This document shows, piece by piece, positions 57,274 through 64,000 of a stretch of 64,000 bases of DNA. Numbering within the stretch: position 1 is the stretch's first letter; each line of letters begins with the position of its first letter. The stretch covers positions 62,001 to 126,000 of the forward strand of contig NZ_LJRO01000048.1 in assembly GCF_001401155.1 (NCBI RefSeq). The letters run 5' to 3'. Both the position numbers and the translations under genes were made by a program. Source of the stretch: Pseudomonas tremae (GTDB lineage: Bacteria > Pseudomonadota > Gammaproteobacteria > Pseudomonadales > Pseudomonadaceae). The notes under the pieces are model-generated. The model was not told the DNA's origin. It saw only the letters and a list, made by a program, of their open reading frames with translations, and made no database searches.

Positions 57274-58266
57274 TCACCGCCCCGATGCACTTCGATACTC
57301 CTCGGGCGTCAGTCCTGTCCAGCGTTTGAACGCGCGGCTCAGGCTCTCGGTATCGCCGAAACCCAGTAGCCAGGCAATCTCGCTCAATGAAGTCTGTGGC
57401 TCGCTCATGTGCAGCAGCGCCAGATTCTGTCGGCACTGGTTGAGCAGCAGGTCATAGCAACAGCCCTCATCTGCCAGATGGCGCTCCAGACTGCGGGGGC
57501 TGAGGTGCAGGGCTTCTGCGATGTTTTGCGCAGTGGGCTCGCCATCCGGCAGCAACGTCTCGATGGCCGAGCGCACGCGTTGCTCCCAGATCAGCGAAGG
57601 TAGAAGATCGCTGGTGCTTTCCTGCTCATTTACCTGCATCGGACCATCGTCCAGATGACTGTCGAAATCTTCGCCGCCAAACACCAACAGGTTTTCGTTT
57701 GCCGAGAAATTCAACGGCGAACGGAACAGGTCTTCCCATGGTCGGGGATCTTCAGGCGCGGGGCGTTGCAGGTGTATGGCCAGAGGGGCATAGCCTCTGC
57801 CCAGCCGGTTGCGACAAGTGCGCACGTAAATGGCTGCGAAAGCGTCCAGCAGTTCATGAACCGGCGATTGGCACGACTTCGGTGTGCCGAAGCGGAATTC
57901 ATAGCGCTCGCCGACTGTTCTGAAGTCCAGCTCCAGAGAGTCCTCAGCCGTCGAGCGGTAACGCACGATTCTCTCGAAAACCTCCCGCAGTGAACCGCTG
58001 GCCACCAGCGTATAGCCCAGCGCATGGAACGCAGTGGGGCTGACAAAGCGCGAAACGCGCAGCCCGAGCGCCGGATCGCGGCTGGATGCAACCGCCAGTT
58101 GCCAAAGCCTGGCGGTGACGTCTGCCGGAAATTGCATGCTCGCGTCGTCCAGCGACTTTGGGTCTATTCCGGCCCTGCGGCACAGCGCTTCGCTGTCCGT
58201 GTCCACAGCGTCAAGTTGCTTGCGCAGAGCGCGGTTCCAGCTGGCGAGACTGCTTGGTTCAGGCAT
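57274..58266 (-). CDS. AraC-family regulator with arabinose-binding-like domain
   Basis: This 330-residue regulator has an N-terminal ligand domain of the PF12625 type (LCRRAGIDPKSLDDASMQFP, SPTAFHALGYTLVASGSLRE) and a C-terminal double HTH (NIAEALHLSPRSLERHLADEG, SLSEIAWLLGFGDTESLSRAF). It is divergent from the MFS transporter at 58875 but 608 bp away. Its target and ligand are unknown. OruR-like regulators share this layout. Confidence 0.88.
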   Translation of the reverse strand: MPEPSSLASWNRALRKQLDAVDTDSEALCRRAGIDPKSLDDASMQFPADVTARLWQLAVASSRDPALGLRVSRFVSPTAFHALGYTLVASGSLREVFERIVRYRSTAEDSLELDFRTVGERYEFRFGTPKSCQSPVHELLDAFAAIYVRTCRNRLGRGYAPLAIHLQRPAPEDPRPWEDLFRSPLNFSANENLLVFGGEDFDSHLDDGPMQVNEQESTSDLLPSLIWEQRVRSAIETLLPDGEPTAQNIAEALHLSPRSLERHLADEGCCYDLLLNQCRQNLALLHMSEPQTSLSEIAWLLGFGDTESLSRAFKRWTGLTPEEYRSASGR

Positions 58267-58495
58267 GCGGGCGCCTCTTCCTTGGATCGGTGGCAGTTAA
58301 CACCGGGTCAGGCCCGGACAGATGTCGCCAGCAGTTCCATTGCCTGACACCAGCGCCAGAATGAGATCATTTGTGACCGTTGTGCAAGCGCCTGAAGAGG
58401 TTTCTTGCATTCGGTCTGAAATCTTTTGGCACTGCCCGCTGGAAGTCGGCAGCCATAAGGGCGATGCGCCGCCCAAAATCGCCGGTTTACGCTAG

Positions 58496-58506
58496 TTGTC
58501 GTATAA
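58496..58506 (+). promoter_or_regulatory. GntR-type operator half of pair, site 1
   Basis: TTGTCGTATAA differs at one base from the reverse complement of site 2 (TTGTCGTACAA). It lies about 120 bp upstream of site 2. Confidence 0.5.
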
Positions 58507-58612
58507 CGCGAAAGGCTAGCCGTGATCGAAAAACCCTTCGGGCGTCCGTACAGCATGGCCGAGCACCGTTTTGACAATTGACAGCGTCATGGCAAATGAC
58601 TATAACTGCGGC

Positions 58613-58629
58613 ATGTTGTACGACAACAT
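58613..58629. promoter_or_regulatory. GntR-type operator, site 2
   Basis: ATGTTGT-ACG-ACAACAT is a perfect 7-3-7 palindrome about 245 bp before the MFS start. The core TTGT-N3-ACAA is the shape bound by FadR/FCD-type GntR regulators of sugar-acid genes. Confidence 0.6.
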
Positions 58630-58874
58630 AAGACTTCGATAAAATTGCAACCATAAAAATAATTCAAAGAGTAACAAGTCTATGGTCAGTCTTTTCCTTC
58701 AGGCAATAAGTACGCCTGCGTTACGCAAAAAATCTTATTTTTTGCACGAAAAGCTGCGATCAGTGGCGTTTTCCCTCCCTGTACAATTGAAATCTGACGT
58801 TACATAAATCCAGCCGCCTCTCGGTTTCGGCCGCGGGACGCTCATCGCCAATCTAAAAATAATCAGGTGAAGAG

Positions 58875-60185
58875 ATGAAGATAAAAGGCATTAGGTGGTG
58901 GATGGTGGGCCTGGTCACGGCCGGCCTGGTCGTCAACTACCTCGCACGTAACACGCTGTCTGTCGCAGCGCCGACGCTGATGAGTGAGCTGAGCATTTCC
59001 ACTGAGCAATACGCGCACATCGTTGTTGCCTGGCAGCTCTGCTATGCCGTCATGCAGCCGGTGGCGGGTTACATCATTGATGCAATAGGCACCAAGATGG
59101 GCTTCGCCATTTTCGCGGTGGCCTGGTCCGCAGCCTGTGCGGCAGCAGCGTTCGCAACGGGCTGGCAGAGTCTGGCGATTTTCCGTGGTCTGCTCGGCCT
59201 CACCGAAGCTGCCGGCCTGCCTGCCGGCGTGAAGACCACAACCGAGTGGTTCCCGGCCAAAGAGCGTTCGGTCGCCATTGGCTGGTTCAACATCGGCTCG
59301 TCGTTCGGTGCATTGCTTGCACCGCCGCTGGTGGTCTGGGCGATTCTGCAAAGTGGCTGGGAGCTGGCGTTTCTGATCGTGGGTGGACTGGGAATAATCT
59401 GGAGCGGTGTATGGATGCTGCTGTACAAGCATCCCCGCGATCAAAAGCTGCTGAGCGACACTGAGCGCGATTACATCCTCAGTGGCCAGGAAGCACGCCT
59501 GAAGGATGCTCCCGCGCAAAAAGGCAGCTGGAAGCGGCTCTTCAAGAACCGCAACTTCTACGCCATTGCTTCAGCGCGCATCCTCTCCGAGCCTGCCTGG
59601 CAAACCTTCAACGCGTGGATTCCGCTGTACCTGATGACGGAGCGCCACATGAACATCAAGGAAGTCGCGATGTTCGCCTGGCTGCCGTTCCTGGCGGCTG
59701 ATGTCGGCTGCGTGCTGGGCGGTTACCTCAGCCCGCTGTTTCACAAATACTGCAAGGTATCGCTGTTCACTTCCCGCAAGATGGTCATGCTGTTCGGCTG
59801 CTCCTGCATGATCGGACCCGCCTGTATCGGCTTGGTCGAGAGCCCTTATACGGCGATCGCATTGCTGTGCATCGGCGGCTTCGCACACCAGACCCTGTCA
59901 GGTGCGCTGTACTCGATCACCTCGGATTCGTTCGGCAAAAACGAGGTCGCCACGGCCACCGGCATGGGCGGGATGTTCGGTTTTTTTGGTGCGGCGGCAT
60001 TCACGATGGTGTTTGGCGTGCTGGTCACCAAAATCGGTTACAGCCCACTATTCGTGGTGCTGGCGGTGTTCGATCTGATCGCTGCGATCGTGGTCTGGAA
60101 CGTGGCTCGGGAAGTCCCGCAGACCGACGCGTTGGCGATGCCGGAGACCTGCCAGTCAGGCGTGCGTCCTGTGCCGGCGACATGA
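58875..60185 (+). CDS. MFS anion:cation symporter, hexuronate/sugar-acid type
   Basis: This 436-residue protein with 12 predicted helices belongs to the ACS family: VNYLARNTLSVAAPTLMSEL, RGLLGLTEAAGLPAGVKTTTEWFPAKERS. ExuT, GudP and DgoT are the best-known members; which sugar acid it carries cannot be told. No catabolic gene adjoins it. A terminator follows. Confidence 0.88.
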   Translation: MKIKGIRWWMVGLVTAGLVVNYLARNTLSVAAPTLMSELSISTEQYAHIVVAWQLCYAVMQPVAGYIIDAIGTKMGFAIFAVAWSAACAAAAFATGWQSLAIFRGLLGLTEAAGLPAGVKTTTEWFPAKERSVAIGWFNIGSSFGALLAPPLVVWAILQSGWELAFLIVGGLGIIWSGVWMLLYKHPRDQKLLSDTERDYILSGQEARLKDAPAQKGSWKRLFKNRNFYAIASARILSEPAWQTFNAWIPLYLMTERHMNIKEVAMFAWLPFLAADVGCVLGGYLSPLFHKYCKVSLFTSRKMVMLFGCSCMIGPACIGLVESPYTAIALLCIGGFAHQTLSGALYSITSDSFGKNEVATATGMGGMFGFFGAAAFTMVFGVLVTKIGYSPLFVVLAVFDLIAAIVVWNVAREVPQTDALAMPETCQSGVRPVPAT

Positions 60186-60243
60186 GGTCCGTCGTATTCC
60201 TGTAACCAACGACGAGTAGTCTTTGCTCTGAAAGTGATTTGTT

Positions 60244-60285
60244 AGGGGCTGTTCCTTGAAGGCAGGGTGCAGTCCCTTTTTTTTT
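60244..60285 (+). terminator. Terminator after the MFS gene
   Basis: AGGGGCTG pairs with CAGTCCCT (one G-U) around an 18-nt loop, followed by nine T residues. Confidence 0.8.
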
Positions 60286-60399
60286 GCCTGTGAATTAATA
60301 TTCCTTTTGGGAATTAATAAATACCTTCTTATTCCTTAGAGGATTACGCTTCGATCCTTATACTCGCCTTATGAACGCATATGTGCAGGAGGCGAATCC

Positions 60400-60981
60400 A
60401 TGCATAAAGAGTCGATCCGGTATCTGATCGTGCCAGGCTGGCAAGGGTCTCCTGATGATCATTGGCAAACCCATTGGCAAAACAGCCTGCCCAACAGCAC
60501 ACGCGTGGAGCAGGCCGACTGGCTCAAACCACGCCGTGAAGACTGGGTGGGCGAATTGCAGCGCACGATTGCGGCCGACAGCACGCCGGTGATCCTGATC
60601 GCTCACAGCCTGGGGTGCGTCACGGTCGCGCACTGGGCACAGCTCGCGCCGCTGGAAACGCTACGCCAGGTGCAAGGCGCACTGCTGGTCGCGCCCGCCG
60701 ATGTCGAGCGCCCTAATTGCCCACCCGCGTTGCGCAACTTCGCCCCGATTCCTGGTGACCTGCTGCCGTTTCCTACACAGATTGTCAGCTCCGACAACGA
60801 TCCTGCCGTCAGCTCCCAGCGTGCTATCGAAATAGCGCGTCACTGGGGGGCCGAACTCGGCTTTCTGAGTCAGGCCGGGCACATCAACGTCAAGTCCGGC
60901 CATAAGCGGTGGGAACAGGGTTTTGCCTATCTCTACAGGCTGCAAAATCGTCTGGAGCAACGCGCGCGCCGTCGCGCATGA
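60400..60981 (+). CDS. RBBP9/YdeN-family serine hydrolase
   Basis: This 193-residue alpha/beta hydrolase starts RYLIVPGWQGSPDDHWQ, the RBBP9 mark. The nucleophile Ser is in LIAHSLGCV; Asp and His are in SSDNDPAVS and QAGHINVKSG. Substrate is unknown. It is followed after 82 bp by a SfnR-like activator; the pair is common in pseudomonads. Upstream lie two direct GAATTAATA repeats (60292-60300, 60311-60319) of unknown role. Confidence 0.88.
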   Translation: MHKESIRYLIVPGWQGSPDDHWQTHWQNSLPNSTRVEQADWLKPRREDWVGELQRTIAADSTPVILIAHSLGCVTVAHWAQLAPLETLRQVQGALLVAPADVERPNCPPALRNFAPIPGDLLPFPTQIVSSDNDPAVSSQRAIEIARHWGAELGFLSQAGHINVKSGHKRWEQGFAYLYRLQNRLEQRARRRA

Positions 60982-61063
60982 CCGGACTACCTGTTTATCG
61001 GGCCTGTCTGGCCCTGTTTTTTTAACGCGTCAGCCGTCGCAAGGGCTCGCGCGGGAGTGTGTC

Positions 61064-62014
61064 ATGAGCCTTCACGAAACTTTCGGCCAGCCGCTGCTGA
61101 CCTTTCCCGATGCGGAAAAAAGCCCCCTCAGTATCCGCGCCAAGGCGCTGGTTTTCATCGATCCGCGTTCGCGTCGTCTGCGCGAGGAGATGGAGCAATT
61201 GGCGTCTCGTTCGCTGCCTGTTCTGATCCGCGGCGAGTCGGGGACCGGTAAAGAATTGCTGGCACGGCATATTCATCGCGGCAGTGATCGCGCTGGCTTG
61301 TTCGTGTCGGTTAACTGCGGAGCGATCAGCCCGACCTATGCCGACGCCGAACTGTTTGGCTACGCAGCCGGAGCCCACACTGGAACCGTCAGCAGCCGGG
61401 CAGGATGGTTTGGTTCTGCCAATGGCGGCACCCTGTATCTGGATGAGATCGGCGATTTGCCATTGCCCATTCAGGTCAAGCTGCTCGCCGCGCTCGAAAA
61501 TCACGAAGTCACCCGTGTAGGCGCACACCAGCCCAGCCCGGTTGATGCACGCCTGGTTGCCGCCACCAGTATCGATCTGGCGCAAGCGGTGGCCGCCGGG
61601 AAATTTCACGAGCGGCTTTACCATTATCTCAGCGAAGGGCGGCTAGACCTGCCTGCATTGCGCGAGCAGCCGGGCAACATCCTGCCGCTGGCCGAATACT
61701 TTGTCGGCATTTATAGCCAGCGCCTTAACCTGCCAGTGCAACTGATCAGCGAAGACGCGCAACGCACGCTTGAAGCACACAGCTGGCCCGGCAACACTCG
61801 CGAGCTGGAGAACGTCATCCACTTTGCCTTGCTGGTCAGCAGCGGCGACGAGATTCAGGCCGAAGACATCAACTTGCCGGACATCGCCACCCCGCTGACG
61901 CTGATCGAGCGCCAGGCGCGTCTGCTGCTGCAGAAAGGAAACCGCGAACAGCTTTCCGGGTTACGCAAACTGCTGGAAGCCGTCACTGCACAACTTGACC
62001 AAAAGACCGCCTGA
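61064..62014 (+). CDS. SfnR-like sigma54 activator lacking a DNA-binding domain
   Basis: This 316-residue AAA+ protein has Walker A RGESGTGKE, the sigma54 loop region LFGYAAGAHTGTVSSRAGW, Walker B GTLYLDEIGDLP and sensor WPGNTRELENV. The GAFTGA loop reads GAHTGT. No receiver domain precedes it, and the C-terminus (RQARLLLQKGNREQLSGLRKL) has no Fis-type HTH. SfnR proteins control organosulfur use with sigma54. GGGAG precedes the ATG at 61064. Its neighbour, a second MetQ, fits a sulfur role. Confidence 0.82.
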   Translation: MSLHETFGQPLLTFPDAEKSPLSIRAKALVFIDPRSRRLREEMEQLASRSLPVLIRGESGTGKELLARHIHRGSDRAGLFVSVNCGAISPTYADAELFGYAAGAHTGTVSSRAGWFGSANGGTLYLDEIGDLPLPIQVKLLAALENHEVTRVGAHQPSPVDARLVAATSIDLAQAVAAGKFHERLYHYLSEGRLDLPALREQPGNILPLAEYFVGIYSQRLNLPVQLISEDAQRTLEAHSWPGNTRELENVIHFALLVSSGDEIQAEDINLPDIATPLTLIERQARLLLQKGNREQLSGLRKLLEAVTAQLDQKTA

Positions 62015-62209
62015 CAAATCGGTGGCGGGCCCACTCAGACATGCACTGCGCGAAAAAGCATAAGCATTCGCTTAAAAAGTCTTTTCTCGGAATATAAAAC
62101 ATCGGTAATGTCTACATGATGTCGCAGCACTGGATAAGGCTGCGGCAAACCCCTGAATATTAAGGCGCCATCTTTTGATGACGCTCCTGGATCTTGCTAA
62201 GGACACCGC

Positions 62210-62992
62210 ATGAAAAAGACGTTTCTGATGACCGCACTGGCGGCAGTATTCTCGATTGGCCTGGCTCATGCCGGCGAAAAGCTGGTGGTCGGCGCGACGC
62301 CGGTGCCCCATGCGGAAATCCTTGAACTGATCAAACCAACCCTGGCCAAGGAAGGTGTGGACCTGCAAATCAAGGTCTTCACTGACTACGTACAGCCGAA
62401 CGTTCAGTTGAGCGAAAAGCGTCTGGACGCCAACTACTTTCAGACCAAGCCATACCTGGATGGCTTCAACAAAGGCAAGGGTACTAATCTGGTGACTGGT
62501 GTTGGTGTCCACGTCGAGCCGTTTGGCGGCTATTCCCGAAAGTACAAGAACCTTGCCGATCTGCCTAAAGGCGCAACCATCGCCATCCCAAATGAAGGCA
62601 GCAACGCTGGGCGTGCGCTTTTGCTGTTGCAGAAGGGTGGTCTGATCACTCTGAAAGATCCGACCAACGCACTGTCTACCCCGAAAGACATCGCGAGCAA
62701 CCCGAAGAACTTCAAGTTCCGCGAGCTGGAATCGGCGGTACTGCCGCGCGCACTGGATCAGGTTGATCTTGCGCTGATCAATACCAACTACGCGCTGGAA
62801 GCCAAACTCAATCCGAAGAAAGACGCGCTGATCATCGAAGGTGCGGATTCGCCGTACGTGAACTTCCTCGTCACTCGCGAAGATAACGCCCACACCGACG
62901 CCATCGAAAAGCTGTCGAAAGCGCTGACCAGCCAGCAAGTCAAAGACTTCATCAACAAGAAGTATGAAGGCGCGGTATTGCCTGCGTTCTGA
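62210..62992 (+). CDS. MetQ-family substrate-binding protein (second copy)
   Basis: This 260-residue NLPA-family protein has a signal peptide (FLMTALAAVFSIGLAHAG) with no lipobox Cys. It is very close to MetQ at 19779 (shared PHAEILE, LAKEGVDLQIKVF, LINTNYAL, GAVxPAF). It has no ATPase or permease beside it, so it may feed the metNI complex at 18.0-19.7 kb with methionine or a related sulfur compound. Placement after the SfnR-like gene suggests sulfur-starvation control. Confidence 0.88.
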   Translation: MKKTFLMTALAAVFSIGLAHAGEKLVVGATPVPHAEILELIKPTLAKEGVDLQIKVFTDYVQPNVQLSEKRLDANYFQTKPYLDGFNKGKGTNLVTGVGVHVEPFGGYSRKYKNLADLPKGATIAIPNEGSNAGRALLLLQKGGLITLKDPTNALSTPKDIASNPKNFKFRELESAVLPRALDQVDLALINTNYALEAKLNPKKDALIIEGADSPYVNFLVTREDNAHTDAIEKLSKALTSQQVKDFINKKYEGAVLPAF

Positions 62993-62999
62993 CCCACTG

Positions 63000-63147
63000 A
63001 TTATCGCTCCCGCGCTGAGGAACGATAATCTCAACTATTGTGCGACGCTCAGCGTCGCATGCCGTTCTGGATGCTCCGCGTCCGATCTTTTACACACGGA
63101 GCGTCACCCACGGCATTCCTACGCTGGAGCGTGAGGAACGATAAGTG
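63000..63147. repeat. Twin-hairpin intergenic repeat, copy D
   Basis: The core (63096-63147) reads ACGGAGCGTCACCCACGGC, then ATTCCTACGCTGGAGCGTG and AGGAACGATAAGTG. An inverted partial unit precedes it (GCGACGCTCAGCGTCGC, GGATGCTCCGCGTCC). It separates convergent metQ2 and the lipase gene. Confidence 0.8.
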
Positions 63148-63159
63148 CCTGGCTCAAGA

Positions 63160-64000
63160 TCAGCGCTGGCGCATCGCCCCAATCGCCCCACAGTTCCCCG
63201 CCATAAACTCCCCCGAAAACGCTTTCTCGACAAAACGTGTCGAGTCCGGCAGAGAGCCGTTCACAGCCCCCGAATGATCCAGTTGCGAATAGTAATGCCA
63301 TTCAACGCGGTCACCAGCGGCGCACGCATCCTTGACCAGCGCGATCTGGCTGCGGACCGGTGAAACGACATCCTTGCCGCCTGTACCTATAAAAATCGGG
63401 ATGTCCGACGTCAACGTCGGGTAGGACGACTCGCGGTTCACCTGATCAAGCGCAGCCTCCGGCGAGCGCCTGAAACTGTTGTTGAACGTCAGCCCATCTG
63501 CAACAACCTCACGCTCAATGGCATGCAGGCAATCACGCTGACTGACTCCAAACGCAGGCAGTGCACGGTCGCTCAGATAATCAGTGGGCACGAACGACGG
63601 GTTGATCAGCCCGGCAGTGCTCAGCCGCAGCAGGTTGTAAGCCAAGGATGGCGTGACCTGATCGCGTGACGTGTCCCGCCCGATAACCCCCGCATACCCT
63701 GAAGCCATCGGATAAGGCGTCCCGGTCGCAACTACACCGACAATATTCAACTCCGGTGCGTAGGTTTTCTTGTAGGCCGCCGTCGCAAACGCAGCACGAC
63801 CGCCCTGCGACTGACCAAACACAACAACCCGCGAAGACAGATTGAAATCCGCCCCCTGAACCGCACGAATGCTGTCCAGAACGCCGTAAGCCAACGGGCT
63901 GCTCAGCCCGAATGGATGCAGCCCCGGCGTCCCCAGACCCTCATAGTCAGTGGCCACAATCGCGTAACCGCGCCCGAGCCATTCATTCAGATAGCGCGTG
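63160..64000 (-). CDS. Secretory lipase-type alpha/beta hydrolase (5' end outside window)
   Basis: The frame runs off the window edge (RYLNEWLGRGYAIVATDYEG at the visible start), so the N-terminus and any signal peptide are missing. About 280 residues show the nucleophile VVVFGQSQGGRAAF, an Asp in GTGGKDVVSPV and a His in YYSQLDHSGAVNG. It resembles the LIP secretory lipase family. Substrate is unknown. Confidence 0.8.
   Translation of the reverse strand, partial: TRYLNEWLGRGYAIVATDYEGLGTPGLHPFGLSSPLAYGVLDSIRAVQGADFNLSSRVVVFGQSQGGRAAFATAAYKKTYAPELNIVGVVATGTPYPMASGYAGVIGRDTSRDQVTPSLAYNLLRLSTAGLINPSFVPTDYLSDRALPAFGVSQRDCLHAIEREVVADGLTFNNSFRRSPEAALDQVNRESSYPTLTSDIPIFIGTGGKDVVSPVRSQIALVKDACAAGDRVEWHYYSQLDHSGAVNGSLPDSTRFVEKAFSGEFMAGNCGAIGAMRQR

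Larger units (their letters stand above)
58267..58874. other. Long AraC/MFS intergenic region
   Basis: These 608 bp hold no supported gene. The MFS-proximal half is AT-rich, and contains two operator-like sites (listed separately) and a perfect hairpin GCAAAAAAT-CTT-ATTTTTTGC at 58725-58745. AGGTGAAGAG is the MFS ribosome site. Confidence 0.6.

Noticed and set aside
62015..62209. Sigma54 promoter in front of the second metQ
   Set aside because: I looked for GG-N10-GC of the TGGCAC-N5-TTGC type and found no acceptable match.

Overview
The window is chromosomal DNA from a fluorescent Pseudomonas, most likely of the Pseudomonas syringae complex. Gene order follows two blocks known from other pseudomonads. 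The first runs kinB, ampDh2, dgcH, dsbA, engB, polA, thrB, znuA/zur/znuCB, katE, metNIQ. The second runs dedA, hemB, ppk/ppx, trxA, rho, ubiD, glpT, then fau, 6S RNA, zapA, ygfB, pepP, ubiH, ubiI. Almost everything is housekeeping. Identification is by reading motifs and remembered synteny; no database search was possible.

Layout. 1-10 kb: envelope and signalling genes (KinB sensor kinase, lipoprotein amidase, GGDEF cyclase, nuclease-fold protein, DsbA), then engB and polA with a probable small RNA between them. 10-20.6 kb: thrB, the zinc uptake island with its Zur regulator, a large catalase, and a methionine ABC importer. 20.6-25.2 kb: two copper-chaperone genes (sco, cox11) left beside a conserved hypothetical gene, SulP transporter and carbonic anhydrase; the aa3 oxidase structural genes that lie here in other pseudomonads are absent. 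25.4-33 kb: an SOS-controlled radical SAM gene, elbB, dedA, hemB, ppk and ppx. 33.4-37.2 kb: an amino-acid ABC importer with a divergent FadR-type regulator. 37.3-44 kb: trxA, rho, ubiD, a flavin reductase, a ChaC cyclotransferase and glpT. 44.2-48.6 kb: the accessory island, with two secreted TonB-C-domain proteins, two unrecognised genes, and a decayed DNase bacteriocin with its immunity gene. 48.6-57.1 kb: a quinone oxidoreductase, a FliL-like protein, an EVE protein, a 50-residue membrane protein, fau, 6S RNA, zapA and the ubiquinone hydroxylase operon. 57.3-64 kb: an AraC regulator, a sugar-acid MFS transporter, a sulfur-type sigma54 activator with a second MetQ, and a truncated lipase gene at the edge.

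The most interesting material is: (1) the bacteriocin/immunity pair, where the toxin carries one frameshift and one amber codon and its immunity gene carries one ochre codon, each leaving an otherwise readable frame; (2) loss of aa3 oxidase genes and of the cytochrome c4/c5 genes from two separate loci, matching the oxidase-negative phenotype of P. syringae; (3) a G8 tract that swaps the C-terminus of a quinone oxidoreductase; (4) paired palindromic operators for two FadR-type regulators; (5) a family of twin-hairpin intergenic repeats; (6) a sigma54 activator with a changed GAFTGA loop and no DNA-binding domain. I found no CRISPR array, tRNA, rRNA, IS element or complete prophage.
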